64,000 nt of DNA, taken from the NCBI RefSeq assembly GCF_011397635.1, contig NC_064762.1, positions 23,337,479-23,401,478 of the forward strand, given 5' to 3'. The notes under the pieces are model-generated. The model was not told the DNA's origin. It saw nothing but the letters and a program-made list of their open reading frames with translations, and did not search any database. This DNA comes from Epinephelus fuscoguttatus (taxonomy: Eukaryota; Chordata; Actinopteri; Perciformes; Serranidae). Below are positions 51,072-63,664 of the stretch, one piece after another (the stretch's first letter is position 1; each line of letters begins with the position of its first letter). The position numbers and the translations under genes were made by a program.

Positions 51072-54000
51072 ATGGCGTGTTTCTTCAGAAGAAGAATAGC
51101 AGCAAAGGTACGGAAGCCGGGAGAGTTTAAAGATGACACTGTATGCTAATGCTAACTTAGCAGCATGCCTTGACCCTGGAGTAACAACAACAGGGAGGCA
51201 GGACTGTCTGTTAATTCTGGTACATGACTGTTAGCTTGTGCTCTATAATATTGCTTTCACGCTTCCTTTTATTGAATTATTTCCCCTCTCTGTGTGTTTC
51301 AATGTGTAGCTGGGTCAGACGCTGCAGCAGTCTGAAGATGCCTTCATACCAGCTCTGTCAGCAATTCCAGTTTTTAAGAAACAGTTAAGTGTGTTTAACA
51401 TTAACCCTGTTTGTTTGAGTCAGATGCTCTGTGTGTGTCAGCTTGTTAAAGCTGTCTGAACTTGTGCTCCTCAGGCAGTCTGCTGACTTCAAACTGTCCA
51501 TCGGCGCATTACGGGTCAGTGGGATTTTACCATCCAGTGGTGACATTCAGCTGCAGACAGAAGACTTGGCCACTCGGGTGAGATTCATGTGTGAAGGCAA
51601 CAGCAGATCTAATATGTTTTGTTTTGCCACCACATCTCACACATACAATGTATTAAAATGACCTACACCAGTGGATGGAATCCCAAGTAAAGACAAAATG
51701 AGCCAATGTTTTTTGGTGCCAAGGCAAAGAAATGACAAATGAGGGCTCATCTATCGTCACATTTATTTATCAGACAGCTTTTGTCCAAAGTGATTCACAT
51801 TAGGGATGCATGATAATAAAAGCATATCATCAGTATCAGTTCATATTGACTTTAAAATGAATGATCAGAATCGGCCAACATGCTTTTTCTTATTTTGCAC
51901 GATGAATGAATATGACATACATTGAGAAGCATTGTATTTCATATCTCCATCTGCTGGTGGGCCATCACGATAAGAGTGTGCATGCATAATATGATGTTAA
52001 TTCCACTACAGAAGAGACTTGGTGAAGTGGATATATCGATATGGGTTTCGCTTATTGACCAAATGAGTTGTTATATATTGGCATCGAATAGCAGCAACAA
52101 ATCCAATATTGTGCATCCTTGATTTACATTTTTTTGCATGCATATTATACACTGGTAGCGCTTAACATCTTCACATGCGCTACCAGCTGAGCTACAACTA
52201 CTCTGGGCCTCTTTATTCCTCATCTCTTAAATCTAAAGATGTCCAAAATTTCTGTACCCTTATCAGTGCACATCCTCAGTTTCCACAAACATGACTGCGT
52301 TTCCACATCAGCTTATAACCTTTTTAGAATATACTTAACCAAAAAATAGACATAGAAAGACTTTTTTGAACCCTGTCAAATAGACTTCTGTTATGATTTT
52401 TTGTCTGGTATTTACTCAGAAGGTTGAGAGGTAATTGCAGATCAGTCAGAATGCTGCAGCCACACTTTAAAAAGAGCATATCACTGAACATCTGTCCTGA
52501 TATTACTACACTGGCTTCCATGTAATGCTCATTTTGTTATATGCTCCTAGCTGCTGGAGTAGCCTTACTTGAGATGTTTTGCATATATGCACCTACCTGT
52601 TTGCCTGTTGTGAACGGCTGCTATTGTTATTTATTTCTTTTTTTGCTCCTACATTCTATGTAAAGTACACATGAGTGTCCATGTGGATAAAATGTGTAAT
52701 GCAAAGTTTTCCTCGCCATTTCTCCAAAATCACAAAGTTAATTGAATATTTCTATTTATTTTTGGGTGCACTCTACGTCTATTCTGTTTGTTTTCTTGAG
52801 CTCAGAAAGACACAGAGCCTTGTATATTCTACTTTGTATCTTTCAGTTGAAGCAGGACAGTGTGGTGGAAGACATATCTACTGGAAGTGGAATGATCAAC
52901 TTCAAAGTGAATCGCAAACTCCTTGTCCAGGTTTGTCAGGTTCATTTTCCACTGTGATACAAACAACAGACTTGACTGCCTCTACTGTGATTATAATCTG
53001 ATTTACTGCATCTGTTTTAGAAAATGTTGGAGCCATTTGGAAAGCAGGAGGATGAGAAATTTGGGTTGAATAGTGAACTTTTAAATACTCTCAAGAGAGG
53101 AACAACATTAGTTGAGTACAGGTGGGTTTGTCTCCTTTAACACCACATGCAGTGTCTTCCCCTTATAGACTGCCATCAGACACAATTAATCTGTTTTATG
53201 TTGCAGCTCTCCAAATATTGCCAAAAAATTTCACGCTGGACACTTAAGATCTACAATTATTGGTGAGTTATTTTATTTGGTTTGCACTGTTGCCTCACAG
53301 CAAGGCGGTTCTGGTTTGAACTCCGGGATGGGGAGCCCTTCTGTGCAGAGTTTGCATGTTCTCCTGTGACAGTGTGTGTTTTCTCTGGGTACTCCGGCTT
53401 CCTCCCACAGTCCAAAGACATGCAGGTTAATTGGTGACTCTAAATTGTCTGTAGGTGTGAATGTGAGTGTGAATAGTTGTCTGTCTCTATGTGTCAGCCC
53501 TGTGATAGTCTGGTGACCTGTCCAGGGTGTACCCTGCCTCTCACCCAATGTCAGCTGAGATAGGCTTCAGCCCCCCATGACCCCCAACAGGATAAGAGAG
53601 GTTATGGAAAATGAATGAATAATTTATTGTGTAACTGCCATATCTGTATCTGTGTCTATGTCCACTGATAAATGACAAAAAAAATTGAATTACAGAAATG
53701 ACAAATGTATGTTTTGAGATAGCGTCACTGTTCCGTAGTGTGTCCTCCAGAGAGTCGTGAAGTTTATTTTTTAATCGTAAAATGTCCTGCCCAGCATATT
53801 GGTCATTGTTACAAAAGCAAATTTAGGAAATCTAAATGACAAATGTTGATGAATGTGATTAATGTCGCCTGCTATATTATTATCTGATTGCTTTAAAGGT
53901 CCAGCGTGTAGGATTTAGTGGCATCTAACAGTGAGTTTGCAGAACTTAAACCTCTCCTGTGCAGCAAACACGTAGGAGAACTCAGATGGCCAATGTGAAA

Positions 54001-57000
54001 ATTCTAATAGCCCTATGTAGAGCCAGTGTTTGGTTTGTCCGTTCTGGGCTACTGTAGAAACAATATGGCTGACTCCATGGAAAAGGACCTGCTCCGTATG
54101 TAGATATAAACAGCTTATTCTAAAGTAACGAAAACACAACAATTCTTATTTTCAGGTGATTACAAACAAGTGAAAACATAATTCTGAATATTATATAATA
54201 TTTTTGCCAATATTGATTCATTTTCCGTAACCGCTTATCCTGTTAGAGCTCGTGGGGGGGCGCTGGAGCCTATCCCAGCTAACACTTGAACAGGTCACCA
54301 GACTATCACAGGGCTGACACATAGAGACAGACAACCATTCACACTCACATTCACACCTACGGACAATTTAGAGTCACCAATTAACCTGCATGTCTTTGGA
54401 CTGTGGGAGGAAGCTGGAGTACCTGGAGAAAACCCACGCTGACACAGGAGAACATGCAAACTCTGCACAGAAGGGCTCCCCCACCCTTGGGTTCAAACCA
54501 GGAACCCTCGTGCTGTCACCCATTTTTGCCAGTAGATGCCCCTAAATCCCACACACTGGACCTTTAAACCCTCAGATATTAATATTGGTCTCAGCCTCTA
54601 TGAACCTGTATCTGTCTTGCTACACTGTAAACGTACATTTTAAATTGATCGTACAGTCAGTGAGCTGACATCTTCCTCTCCAGGTAACTTCATTGCTAAC
54701 TTAAAGCAGTCTCTAGGAAACAAAGTCATTCGAATGAACTACCTGGGAGACTGGGGTATGCAGTTTGGTGAGTACATAATGTGCAAAATATCCACAGGTG
54801 CTTTAAGTCCCAGATGCTGCTTTTAATATGGGCTTTGTTGATGAGACCAGTTTTCTGTTTCAGGTTTACTGGGAGCTGGGTTCGGCCAGTTTGGATGTCA
54901 GGAGAAACTGAAACAGAATCCCTTACAACATTTGTTTGAGGTGAGTTTGCATGTTTGGATAAAGACGCACTGACCAGTTTTGCAAGTTGAATGAGTGTGT
55001 GTTTCATAATAAATGTTAGTCATCTGTCATCCAAACTTCAACAGATTCATTGAGTTATATTTGTGTTACGTGGTCTGAATGCTTTTTAAAGAAAGAAAGG
55101 CTTTTGTTCGACATGGTCAAGCTGGTTTTTGGCACTGTTTGTTGCTTTTGTCTTGCAGGTTTATGTTCGAGTGAACAAGGAAGCAGAGGACAATGAGGAT
55201 ATGAAACAGGCTGCCAGAGACTTCTTTAGACAGCTGGAGCAGCATGAGAGCGAGGCCGTGTCGTTATGGCAACAGTTCAGAGAGATCACGGTGGACGAGT
55301 ATCAGCACATTTACAAGGTACAGCCAGCTGAATAACACGCACGACCAGCTGACACCATTGTCAACAGCTCAACTCTGAAATACAAATACCAGTAGATGAA
55401 ATATTGTAAACTGTTTCATTTTAATCATTTTCAGAGGTTGGGCATCCACTTTGATATTTACTCTGGGGAGTCTTTTCACCAAGATCAAGCCCAGGAGGTG
55501 GTGCAGCAGCTGCAGAGCCAGGGCCTGTTGAAAACCTCTGAGTATGTGACAGTATGTGACAGCCTTTAATCAGTAACTGGCATGACACGCTCTGAGTAAA
55601 CATGTGTGTGAGGACGGTCAGCTTCATGCTCCCAGTTGGTTTATATACTGGATAGCTTCTAAAATAACTGTTAAAATAACTGTACTATGAACTAGAGCTA
55701 ATGCATTTTTCAATTGACAGAAAGTTAATCAGCAACTATTTTGTACATGGAATATTTATTTAAGTAATTTTTAAAGTAAAAAAGCCAAATATTTACTGGT
55801 TTTCTGCTTCTTAAATGTGATAATTCGTTACTTTTCTTTGTCAAACATGGCACTATACTAAATAGTTTTAAGTTTTAATTTTTGGACTATTGGTCAGATA
55901 AAATATACCATTTGATGTCATCACTTTAGGCTCTGGGGAGTTACACAGGGCATATTTCACTATTTTCCAAGACACAAATTTGATGACTTAAGACTCAACT
56001 TGACAAATGAAAGAAGACTTGCAACTGGACTTGGACTCTTAATACCAATGACTTCATTTGGACTTGAGACTTTTGACTTGAAAACGAGAACCATGAAGAG
56101 CTAACGTTACGTTTCTGAGCGGCAGTTAAAAAAGAAAGTTTCAAAGATAGGACAACCCCCATCTTCCTATTACAGAAACAATTCCTAAACTCCTGGCTGT
56201 GTCCTGTCCCATCTCAGACCTTCCATCTTATCTACTCAACTCAACTCAACTCAGATTTATCTATAAACATTTAAAAACAACTCATGTTGACCTAGGTGCT
56301 GTACAAAAGGAATAAATTACCAAAAAAACATACATAAGAGGCGACATAACTGTCAGGTACACAGCTCTAACATTTAGAGACACAACACACACAGGCAAGC
56401 ATCAAGGAAAGCCACATCAGGGGGACTCACGCTAATGAATAAAAGTAGGTTTTGAGCCTGGACTTAGACGAGTCAATGGTGGGGGCAGATTTAAACTTAA
56501 GAAAGCTTAACTATATCTGTCAATTCAATTCTTCAATTGACACTCGCCCTGTCCCGTAACTATATCAAGAATGTGCACAGACTACCTGTGTCTTTCACTA
56601 GAATGAATTTGTAGCCTCTTATTATGGACAAGCCATAATATCACTGGCTCTCACTTGCTAGCAGCTAGCCTGCTATCATGGACTAAAGAAGTCACAGTAT
56701 AGTATGTCATATGAAACGTCATTAAAAAAGTGATAGTAAGCTTTACAAGTACATGACGCAACAAACAGCCACAGCAGTGTACTTGATATATGGGTGACAT
56801 ATTATGGTCCGGTACATTTACAGCGTCGTCATATGGTTTGAGCAGACTTTCAGTCATTATATTTAGGTGTTCATGTTGTTCCCATCTTCATTCTCATCGC
56901 CCTACACACCGAACAACAGTGATGCTGCCTTTTTCTGGCACAGTGTCTTTGACATCCTAGCTGAGGATCCCTAACTTGGAACATCTCTAAGTTAAGACAG

Positions 57001-60000
57001 TTCTGTAACAACTAAATTCCTGTCTTAAGATAAGATGAGAGTTTCCTTAAATGCAGTCAGGAAACATGTTTCTGTAGCATCAACATCCTAAATGTCATCC
57101 TAAACTCAGATAAGATTTACAGGATTTCAAACTCAGGAAGTTTCTTAAAGAGGCCCCAGGGATACCAAAGATATGTGAGGTAAATCAGAAACAGTGTCTC
57201 CTTTACATAGTTTGTCCACCAGAGAGCACTGACACGTTCATGTTTACTGCTCAGTCAGTATGTGTTGATTTGTGGACACAGTGCAGGTACTGAGACAACA
57301 AAATGCAGCTAATGTGCAAAAAGCTGTAAAATGCAGAGTGGTGTTCATGTGTCAGGTGGTAAATATAAATATAATAAACAGTAGGTGGCAGATATGAAGA
57401 TGTTGAATATATACAGTATAAAGATTAGTATCAGTACGAACCATTTGCAGCAGGAACAGTAGGCATACCTCACACATGCTGATCCCAGTTCTCTAAAAAA
57501 CACATTTAAGAGGTTTTATCAGAGATGTGTCAGTCAGTATATCAAACAAAAACTCTCAAATTATCATGCTCTTATTATGGTGGCCTGTTTTCAAGAATAT
57601 GCAGAAATATTTTTCTCTTTGCAAGTTTTAAAAAAAGCCTGTGAACTTTACTTTGTTTGTTCAAATTGTTGTAGTTGTAGGCTGAAGCTTCAGCTTATTA
57701 AAATATCATATTTTATTATTAGGTAACCCTTTCACGACTTGTTTTAAGCTGTACAAAACAAAAGAAAGTTCCAAAACATTTCATACACAATAATAATCAT
57801 ACATGAGTTTTCTGTTTACACAAAGACCAAAAAAAAACAAAAAACATGGAATCTCCTAAGACACAAGATGGAGTATTGATTATCTAGTGGCTGTGATTTC
57901 TTTTGTACACAAATAATGAAATGAATGCTCCTTCACTGCAGTAGACACTGACACTGACAGTAAGCCCTGAGCTCACATGGACTTGTGTTTACAGGAGAGA
58001 AACAGGCGTAGTGGATCTCTCTCCTGCTGGAGACATGAGCAGCGTCTGCACGGTGCTGCGCAGTGACGGCACGTCTCTCTACATCACCAGGTCAGTACCA
58101 GGAGAAGTGGTCAGTTAGGTAAAATCTGCAGGAAAATGTCGATTTTTTTAAAATGATAGATGAAGGAAAAGCACAGGTATCAGATAAATACTGCATGAGA
58201 GATGAGATTTGAAGGTGAACATGGCAGTCATGACTTACTTTTTGTTGTTGTTTTCTCAGAGATCTCGCTGCAGCGATTGACCGAAAGGAAAAATACAGTT
58301 TTGATGAGATGATTTATGTGGTAAGGAAACTGATGCACTCAGTGGTTACATTGCTGTCTTTTAAATAAATGATGTAACAGTTTAACTTCACAGACACGAG
58401 ACACATTACTCTACGACATGAGCTACACAAGACGTGGAAATATAATAATAATAATTATTATAATTACAGCCATTAGTGACGAGTAATGATGTTGCTTTAA
58501 TTATCTTCCAACAAAAAAGTCTTTGCACTTATTTACAGAGCCGAAACAATTTGTCAACTGACAGAAAATGTATCAACTTTTTGTATAATTGATTAATAAT
58601 CAAAAAAAACCAAAAAAAACATTCCCGAGTTTCAGGCTCTAAATTGTGATTATGTCATCACAATAATCACATTTTCGACTTGTGGAGGTCAGCAAAAAAT
58701 GATTGAGGTCATGTCCATATGTTGCCCTTGTGTTTGCATGTTTTTGTTTACATAAGAATGTCACAAACACTTAAGCCAATAAGATGCCGGAATATACAGC
58801 AGAGTTTTCCTCACCATTATAAGACTTGGACGCAGCGCCTACGCAAGTTTTTTTTTTAATGTTTTTTTTGTTTTGTTTTGTTTTTTTTACAGCACCCCAA
58901 TGGAAAAAAAACTATACTGAGGCACATTCTGCTGTCATTTCTGTTTTTTTTTTTTTTTTTGTTTAACAGTATTTTTATTGAATTATACATATATTTCACA
59001 CATGAATATTCATGTAATTCACATGTAATTTGTGGATGGATTTTTTTCACATTCCAGTGTCTGATAATTCTAAAGAATGAAAGGTTTATTGCTCTTTAAA
59101 GGGGTGTACCTGCATTAATATGCTATCACATTATATCTATGGCATAAAATTATCTTAAATTGACAATAATATTGATTATCGCACTTATTACTGGTACAAT
59201 ATATCGTCAAAATGTGAAATTTGTTTACCCACAGTGAGTCTGAAGTTCATTTGACTCTCTGATGATGTGAGTCCTGTGAGACTGGTTGATGCCGTCCGTT
59301 CTGTTTCTATGTAAATGCAGAACCAGTTAATCCAAGTTTAGATCACTCTATTCCCCTTTTCACTCTGCCCCATCCCTGCTTATTTATCAGTCTGCTGCAT
59401 CTGTGTCTGTTCTTCTTTTTAAGACGGATAAAAGTCAAGCTAATCACTTCCAGCAGTTGTTCCACATCCTGCTCGCTCTGGGACACTCCTGGGCCGACAG
59501 GTGAGCAGAGAAACACCTGAACACAACTTGAGACATATCAAAGACCAGTTTAATGGCAGCTGTTAGTTGTTAGTTTGTACTGTAGTATTTGTTCATTTAA
59601 GATCAAAGAGTAGTAAAGAATGTCTAAGAATGTCTGATGATAGGAAGGCACATTATCTTTAAGGTGGCATTTAAATCAAATATGTGTTCTCGTCTGGAAT
59701 AACAGGAAAAGTTGCCTCGCTGAAAGGAATACTTCACTGTCTCTGTAATAGTATTCCAACTTTAAAAACACTGTGAGTGGATCAAGTTGGATTTGGCAAG
59801 ACTTTACGTAATCAGCACCCCACCCACCACAGACAGCTGTTTTAATTAGAGACATTCCTGTTGTCTCATGTGAAGTGTTGCTGCTTTACTGGACTATTTT
59901 TTTTATACATTTTAGATTTGTTTTGTACACATTTCATGCAACTTTATACCCTTTCTCCACTAAATTTCAGAGGGAAATATTATAGTTTTACTCCACTGCT

Positions 60001-63000
60001 TTTATCTGACAGCTATAGTTGCTATTTAGTGTAAAACAGTAACACATATAATTCATTTTAATGTGATGAATTGGTATAAATATTAATGAAAACAATGTTT
60101 CGAGCCTACTTTAATCTTCATCAGGTCAAAATGTTTTTATTTTTAACCACTAATATTTCGTTATTGCAACATAAACAGAAACTGTTTGCTAATTACATTT
60201 GAGTGTTTTACCCAGCCACCCCCCATCCATCCCCACACTCCTTTCCCTTCCACCAGCCAACATGAGAGCAGTACCCATGCAGACAAAACATCCTTATTTA
60301 GACAGAAGATCCTTAAAATTAGATATCACTTGTGTTTGGATATGGATCATTGACTCTTGCTGTTGATAGTTCCACATAAGAAAGGTTCCAAAAAGCTCCG
60401 AAGCATGAGGGGGTTTCCAATGCTGGACTAAAATCTCTTTAGCTGCAGTCAAACCTGCCAGGCAGACTTTGCGAGTTCTGTCCATAAGGGAAAGATGGGA
60501 ATCCTCATTTAGAAGCTGTACAGCAGGGTCTATTGGTAATTCCATCCCTGTTACTTCTGCAATGGTACTTATAACCTTTCCCCAAAAACCAAAAACCCCT
60601 GGACATTCCCATGCAACTTGTATAAATGATATTCTTGGTGTTAGATATACCCTATGTCAAAATTTCAAATGTATGTACCGGGCCCAGTTGTTTAAAAAAT
60701 GTATCTGGATCAGAATGAAGCTGTCCAGGATCAGCTAATCCATCCTACTTTTGTGCCAGCTTTTCAAGGCAACATTGGATTGGATCACCCTGATCCAGAT
60801 ACAACCCATTCAAGACTACGAAATCTGGATACCTAGTTTTCTAGATGGGACTACATGCACAGAATGTTCTCATCCCAAGCCGACACATATTGCGTCTTTT
60901 TCAGCGGTCTTTCACTCCCATATATCACGCCCTAGGTATCCTCTTGCATCTGCTGTTGACGTTCTGAAACGCCGCTACCAACGGTGAGACGTCGACAATA
61001 GTACATGGTTAGGTTTAGAAAAAAAAAAACATTGTTTGGCTCTACATTCATGTGGGGAGCAAACACTGGCTCCATCCGCCAGACCCTCAATATAAATCAA
61101 AACAATCAACAGACCTTAACCTTAAATTAGCTCCACCTCAACCAGCTTCAACATTAAATTGCTGCTTACCCATCAGTGCATCAGTAATAATACACAGTGA
61201 GACCATTTATTACACTCAAAATGTAGCCATTCATGCATAAAGACTACCTTTTCTTTTGATACATTAATTACATTTTTCTTTATAATGTGGTACGGCTTTG
61301 ACTTAAACAACATGTATTCCACGGCTGTTTTCAGTTGTCACCATGTGCCCTTCGGCCTGGTGCGGGGGATGAAGACCCGCAGCGGTGAGGTGGTGTTTCT
61401 GGAGGACGTGCTGGACGAAGCTCGAGCCAGGATGTTCCACAACATGAGCCAGTCAAAAAGTAAAGCCTCTCACACCTTAATCAGGCAGTATTTTCAGCAG
61501 CACACAGCACTCTGTGCCCAAAGTATATTTGCATGTGTCCTTATGATACAATTTTCTTGTGCAGTTTATACATAATTGCTCAATCCACCAGTCAGTGTAT
61601 AATTATCTCCTGGGATAATGAAGCCATTACTGTGGGCCCTGGCAGTGTTTACCATTCTCCACAGCATGTTACAGTGTTACTCAGCCACAGTGTGTGCTTT
61701 ACGGCATCAAGTGGGATTATCTGGTTGCATCACACAACAAGACGCTGACGCTGCTCTTCCACTAGTAGTCAGAAATCTGTACTAAGCACTCATTCTGTGT
61801 GCTGCATTCACACTGAAGAAGGTACAACAAAAACTGACTTTAGAAAAAGAGGTTGCACTTCAACAGTGGGATTCTCAGTGGAGTGCTACACCCAAAATCC
61901 AGTGAGCTTATTCCCAGAAATTGAAAAGGTAGCACATCTCAAGTCTTCAAGTAAAGGAGGACAAAATACTCACATTAATCTTATTTATTTGGCTCACAGC
62001 GAGAATGAGAATGGAGAGAGTACAAAATAAACTAGACCCAAAACAGCCATTATGCTTACAAAAAAAAACACTTTTGAGTGTGCTGTTGATGGACACTGCA
62101 CTCCCACAATGCAATGCACAAATGAAGCTGGACGAATTTAAAACAAAATGTTGGTGGTGGTGACAACAGTCACATTTTGGGAACATATATAGCAGTCTCT
62201 TTGTAAAGATTAATCGGCAGCGGTATCATACAGTTGTAGGTCATGGAAAAGGTAGAAAAGTCAGGGAGTTTGAGAGTCTCATTTTCCAGGCCTGGAAATG
62301 TTATTGAATTAGTAAAGTTCTTGCAAGTTTTGGATAAGTCCTGAAATTTTATGGTGTGTAGCCTAATAAAATTGTTTAAAAATTGTTACAGTAATCTTCT
62401 GTGGAAAACCCTTAGCTGCAGCTCTTTTTTTAAAGAACAATGTATTGACTCAAGTCTCAGGTATTAGTAGTCTCAAGTATTTAATGTGAATATGGATTTA
62501 ACTAACTATTAGATATTCAAAAAAGTTGCTGTTTAATTTTCATACAGCAATTAACAGTTGGAGTTAAGTATACTCAACAGTTCTGTTTGTGTTAAATGTT
62601 GGGCATAGTCAAGGAAATGTTATGATGGGTCCTTGGAAAGTCATGGAAAAGTTGAAATTTGAGAAATTTCGTCCATGAAAATGTGTTAAAAATTAAACTG
62701 CACACATTGCAAAGTAATAGCAGAGCTCTCCAGTGTGACCTGTGTCTCTGGCGAGCTCAGCAAATGGTGTTTTGTTTTATCTCCAAGGTAACAAATTTAT
62801 GAGCCAGAGGGTCAAATTTAGGGTGCAATATTATGACTAAGTGGCACATGCTGGTTGTGTGTATACTGAATGCAACAGTACATACTTTGTAAAGGCAGCT
62901 GCAGTACGTACTGAAAGTTTAAAAAAAAAAGTATGTAATTGGGAGCACACCTTATTTTGATTTCTTGTATACTAACTGCAAAAACTGTCCAGTACAAAGG

Positions 63001-63664
63001 TAAGTATATAGACATATATACATACTGTATTCAGTTAGTATGTAGTATGGAACTGGGACATACTCAGCACCTCCAACTCAGTGGAGATGCTCCCAGATGT
63101 CTCTGCTGCAGTGTAATTATATCAGGATCATTTTGGTACTGGTACATCAGATATTTATTATTGATAAGACCAAACTAATGCAGTTGTCTTAGTAAGGCAA
63201 GCAAATGTGTGAATGCAAAACAAGCTGTCACCAGTATTCCCCATCTCAATCTCTTTAAAATGGCAAATATGTATGATGGTAAGAAAACTGATCTGTGTGG
63301 GAATACTGAACCTGTATTTGGGAACTCGCTCTTTCCACAGCTACAAAAGAAATGGACGACCCAGAGGACACTGCAGAGAAAGTGGGAATCAGTGCACTTA
63401 TAGTCCAGGTGAACTGTTACAGTTTTCATTTTTACCTCTACAGTCTAGTATTCAAATATCCAACTGCTACCTGTTTCACTTCCAGATGTGTCTGCAGGGT
63501 TTGACAAGAGAGATTTGAGTTTTCATTTCATGTTTTCTGTTGGCTTTGTTTGAGGACTTCAAAGGTCCACTGCATTCAGACTACACATTTGACTGGGACA
63601 GGATGCTGCAGGCGCAGGGAGAGACGGGAGTGTTCCTCCAGTACACACACGCTCGACTCTGCAG
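51072..63664 (+). CDS. rars2: Mitochondrial arginyl-tRNA synthetase, 16 exons, 3' part beyond the window
   Basis: Exons: 51072-51107, 51310-51383, 51475-51577, 52847-52930, 53021-53121, 53207-53262, 54684-54767, 54864-54940, 55159-55317, 55435-55541, 57995-58090, 58260-58320, 59424-59500, 61335-61459, 63341-63408, 63555-63664. They sum to 1418 bases, about 472 residues, against about 578 in human RARS2. The C-terminal anticodon-binding part is missing, so about four exons lie off the right edge. The enzyme charges mitochondrial tRNA-Arg in the matrix. The N-terminus [12 protein letters not shown] is an Arg-rich presequence. The class I signature is HAGH at residues 142-145 (human HVGH). [10 protein letters not shown] at 171-180, [19 protein letters not shown] at about 316-334 and [16 protein letters not shown] at 374-389 follow; the last stands where class I enzymes have KMSKS. 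All junctions are GT-AG and in phase. The ATG is supported by a human-like MAC start. Confidence 0.96.
51760..52206. repeat. Dispersed repeat interrupted by a nested MITE, rars2 intron 3
   Basis: The left part (about 51760-51799, TTTATTTATCAGACAGC...TCCAAAGTGATTCACA) and the right part (52121-52206, ending CTACCAGCTGAGCTACAAC) look like the two ends of a repeat often met in teleost introns. Its right end reads like a tRNA A-box on the minus strand (TAGCTCAGCTGGTAGCGC). The middle is occupied by the inserted element described next. Outer borders are approximate. Confidence 0.5.
51800..52120. mobile_element. hAT-like MITE, 321 bp, with 8-bp target duplication
   Basis: Ends are near-inverted: AGGGATGCATGATA at the left and TATTGTGCATCCTT at the right (reverse complement AAGGATGCACAATA). 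Direct repeats GATTCACA (51792-51799) and GATTTACA (52121-52128), 7 of 8 identical, flank it, as hAT insertion predicts. It has no transposase. It interrupts an older repeat. Confidence 0.7.
53274..53622 (+). mobile_element. SINE-like repeat, plus copy, rars2 intron 6
   Basis: The start CACTGTTGCCTCACAGCAAGG followed by GGTTTGAACTCC (B-box-like, 53313-53324) suggests a tRNA-derived head. The body contains CTTCCTCCCACAGTCCAAAG and ends with GGATAAGAGAGGTTATGGAA. A closely similar copy lies in inverse orientation at 54213-54522, so this is a repeat family by direct comparison within the window. The border positions are approximate because no convincing target duplication was seen for this copy. 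Confidence 0.7.
53892..54568. mobile_element. MITE with about 35-bp inverted ends, interrupted by a SINE-like insert
   Basis: The left end TTTAAAGGTCCAGCGTGTAG (53892 onward) and the right end, reverse complement TTTAAAGGTCCAGTGTGTGG (ending 54568), stay inverted-similar through GGCATCTA, about 35 bp. Inside the right part, bases 54213-54522 belong to another repeat. Without that insert the element is about 367 bp. It carries no coding frame. Superfamily not assigned. Confidence 0.75.
54213..54522 (-). mobile_element. SINE-like repeat, minus copy, with 12-13 bp target duplication
   Basis: Flanked by TTTTTGCCAATA (54201-54212) and TTTTTGCCAGTA (54523-54534), 11 of 12 identical, both derived from the host MITE. 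A duplication of this length and the tRNA-like head point to LINE-driven retrotransposition. On the minus strand it matches the copy at 53274-53622, with exact runs of about 37 and 50 bases and an internal difference of roughly 25 bases near the tail. Confidence 0.75.
55541..55562 (+). repeat. rars2: 10-bp tandem duplication covering the rars2 intron 10 splice donor
   Basis: The decamer AGTATGTGAC occurs twice in tandem at 55541-55560, giving two possible donors, GTATGT at 55542 and GTATGT at 55552. The first keeps phase with exon 11 (GA|G, Glu 294). The second would add ten bases and lead to TGA within exon 11. Confidence 0.9.
56230..56530. repeat. Probable dispersed repeat in rars2 intron 10
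   Basis: The words ATTTAAAAACAACTCATG, GGTGCTGTACAAAAGGAATA and TAGGTTTTGAGCCTGGACTT in this order resemble a repeat frequently seen in fish introns (a stretch mentioning a low-copy tail of an LINE-like or host-derived family). No terminal structure is visible, so class and borders are open. Confidence 0.35.
60290..60665 (-). mobile_element. L1-like (Tx1/L1 clade) LINE fragment, rars2 intron 13
   Basis: On the minus strand an open frame from 60545 to 60294 reads [20 protein letters not shown] then [20 protein letters not shown], the C-terminal pattern of fish L1-type ORF2 (IDPAV..LL......LS....LCLAG.TAAK..L...WKPPH). It is a 5'-truncated scrap with no reverse transcriptase core. It lies antisense to rars2. 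Confidence 0.7.
62835..63075. repeat. Possible MITE in rars2 intron 14
   Basis: TGTATACTGAATGCAACAGTACATACTTTG-like words at the left (here split as GTGTATACTGAATGCAACAG and TACATACTTTG) are mirrored at the right by CATACTGTATTCAGTTAGTA. Mirror similarity is weak, so borders and identity are tentative. Confidence 0.35.

Noticed and set aside
52166-52206. tRNA gene suggested by TAGCTCAGCTGGTAGCGC on the minus strand
   Set aside because: Only the D-arm-like part is present; no B-box or acceptor stem follows, and it fits the end of a dispersed repeat.
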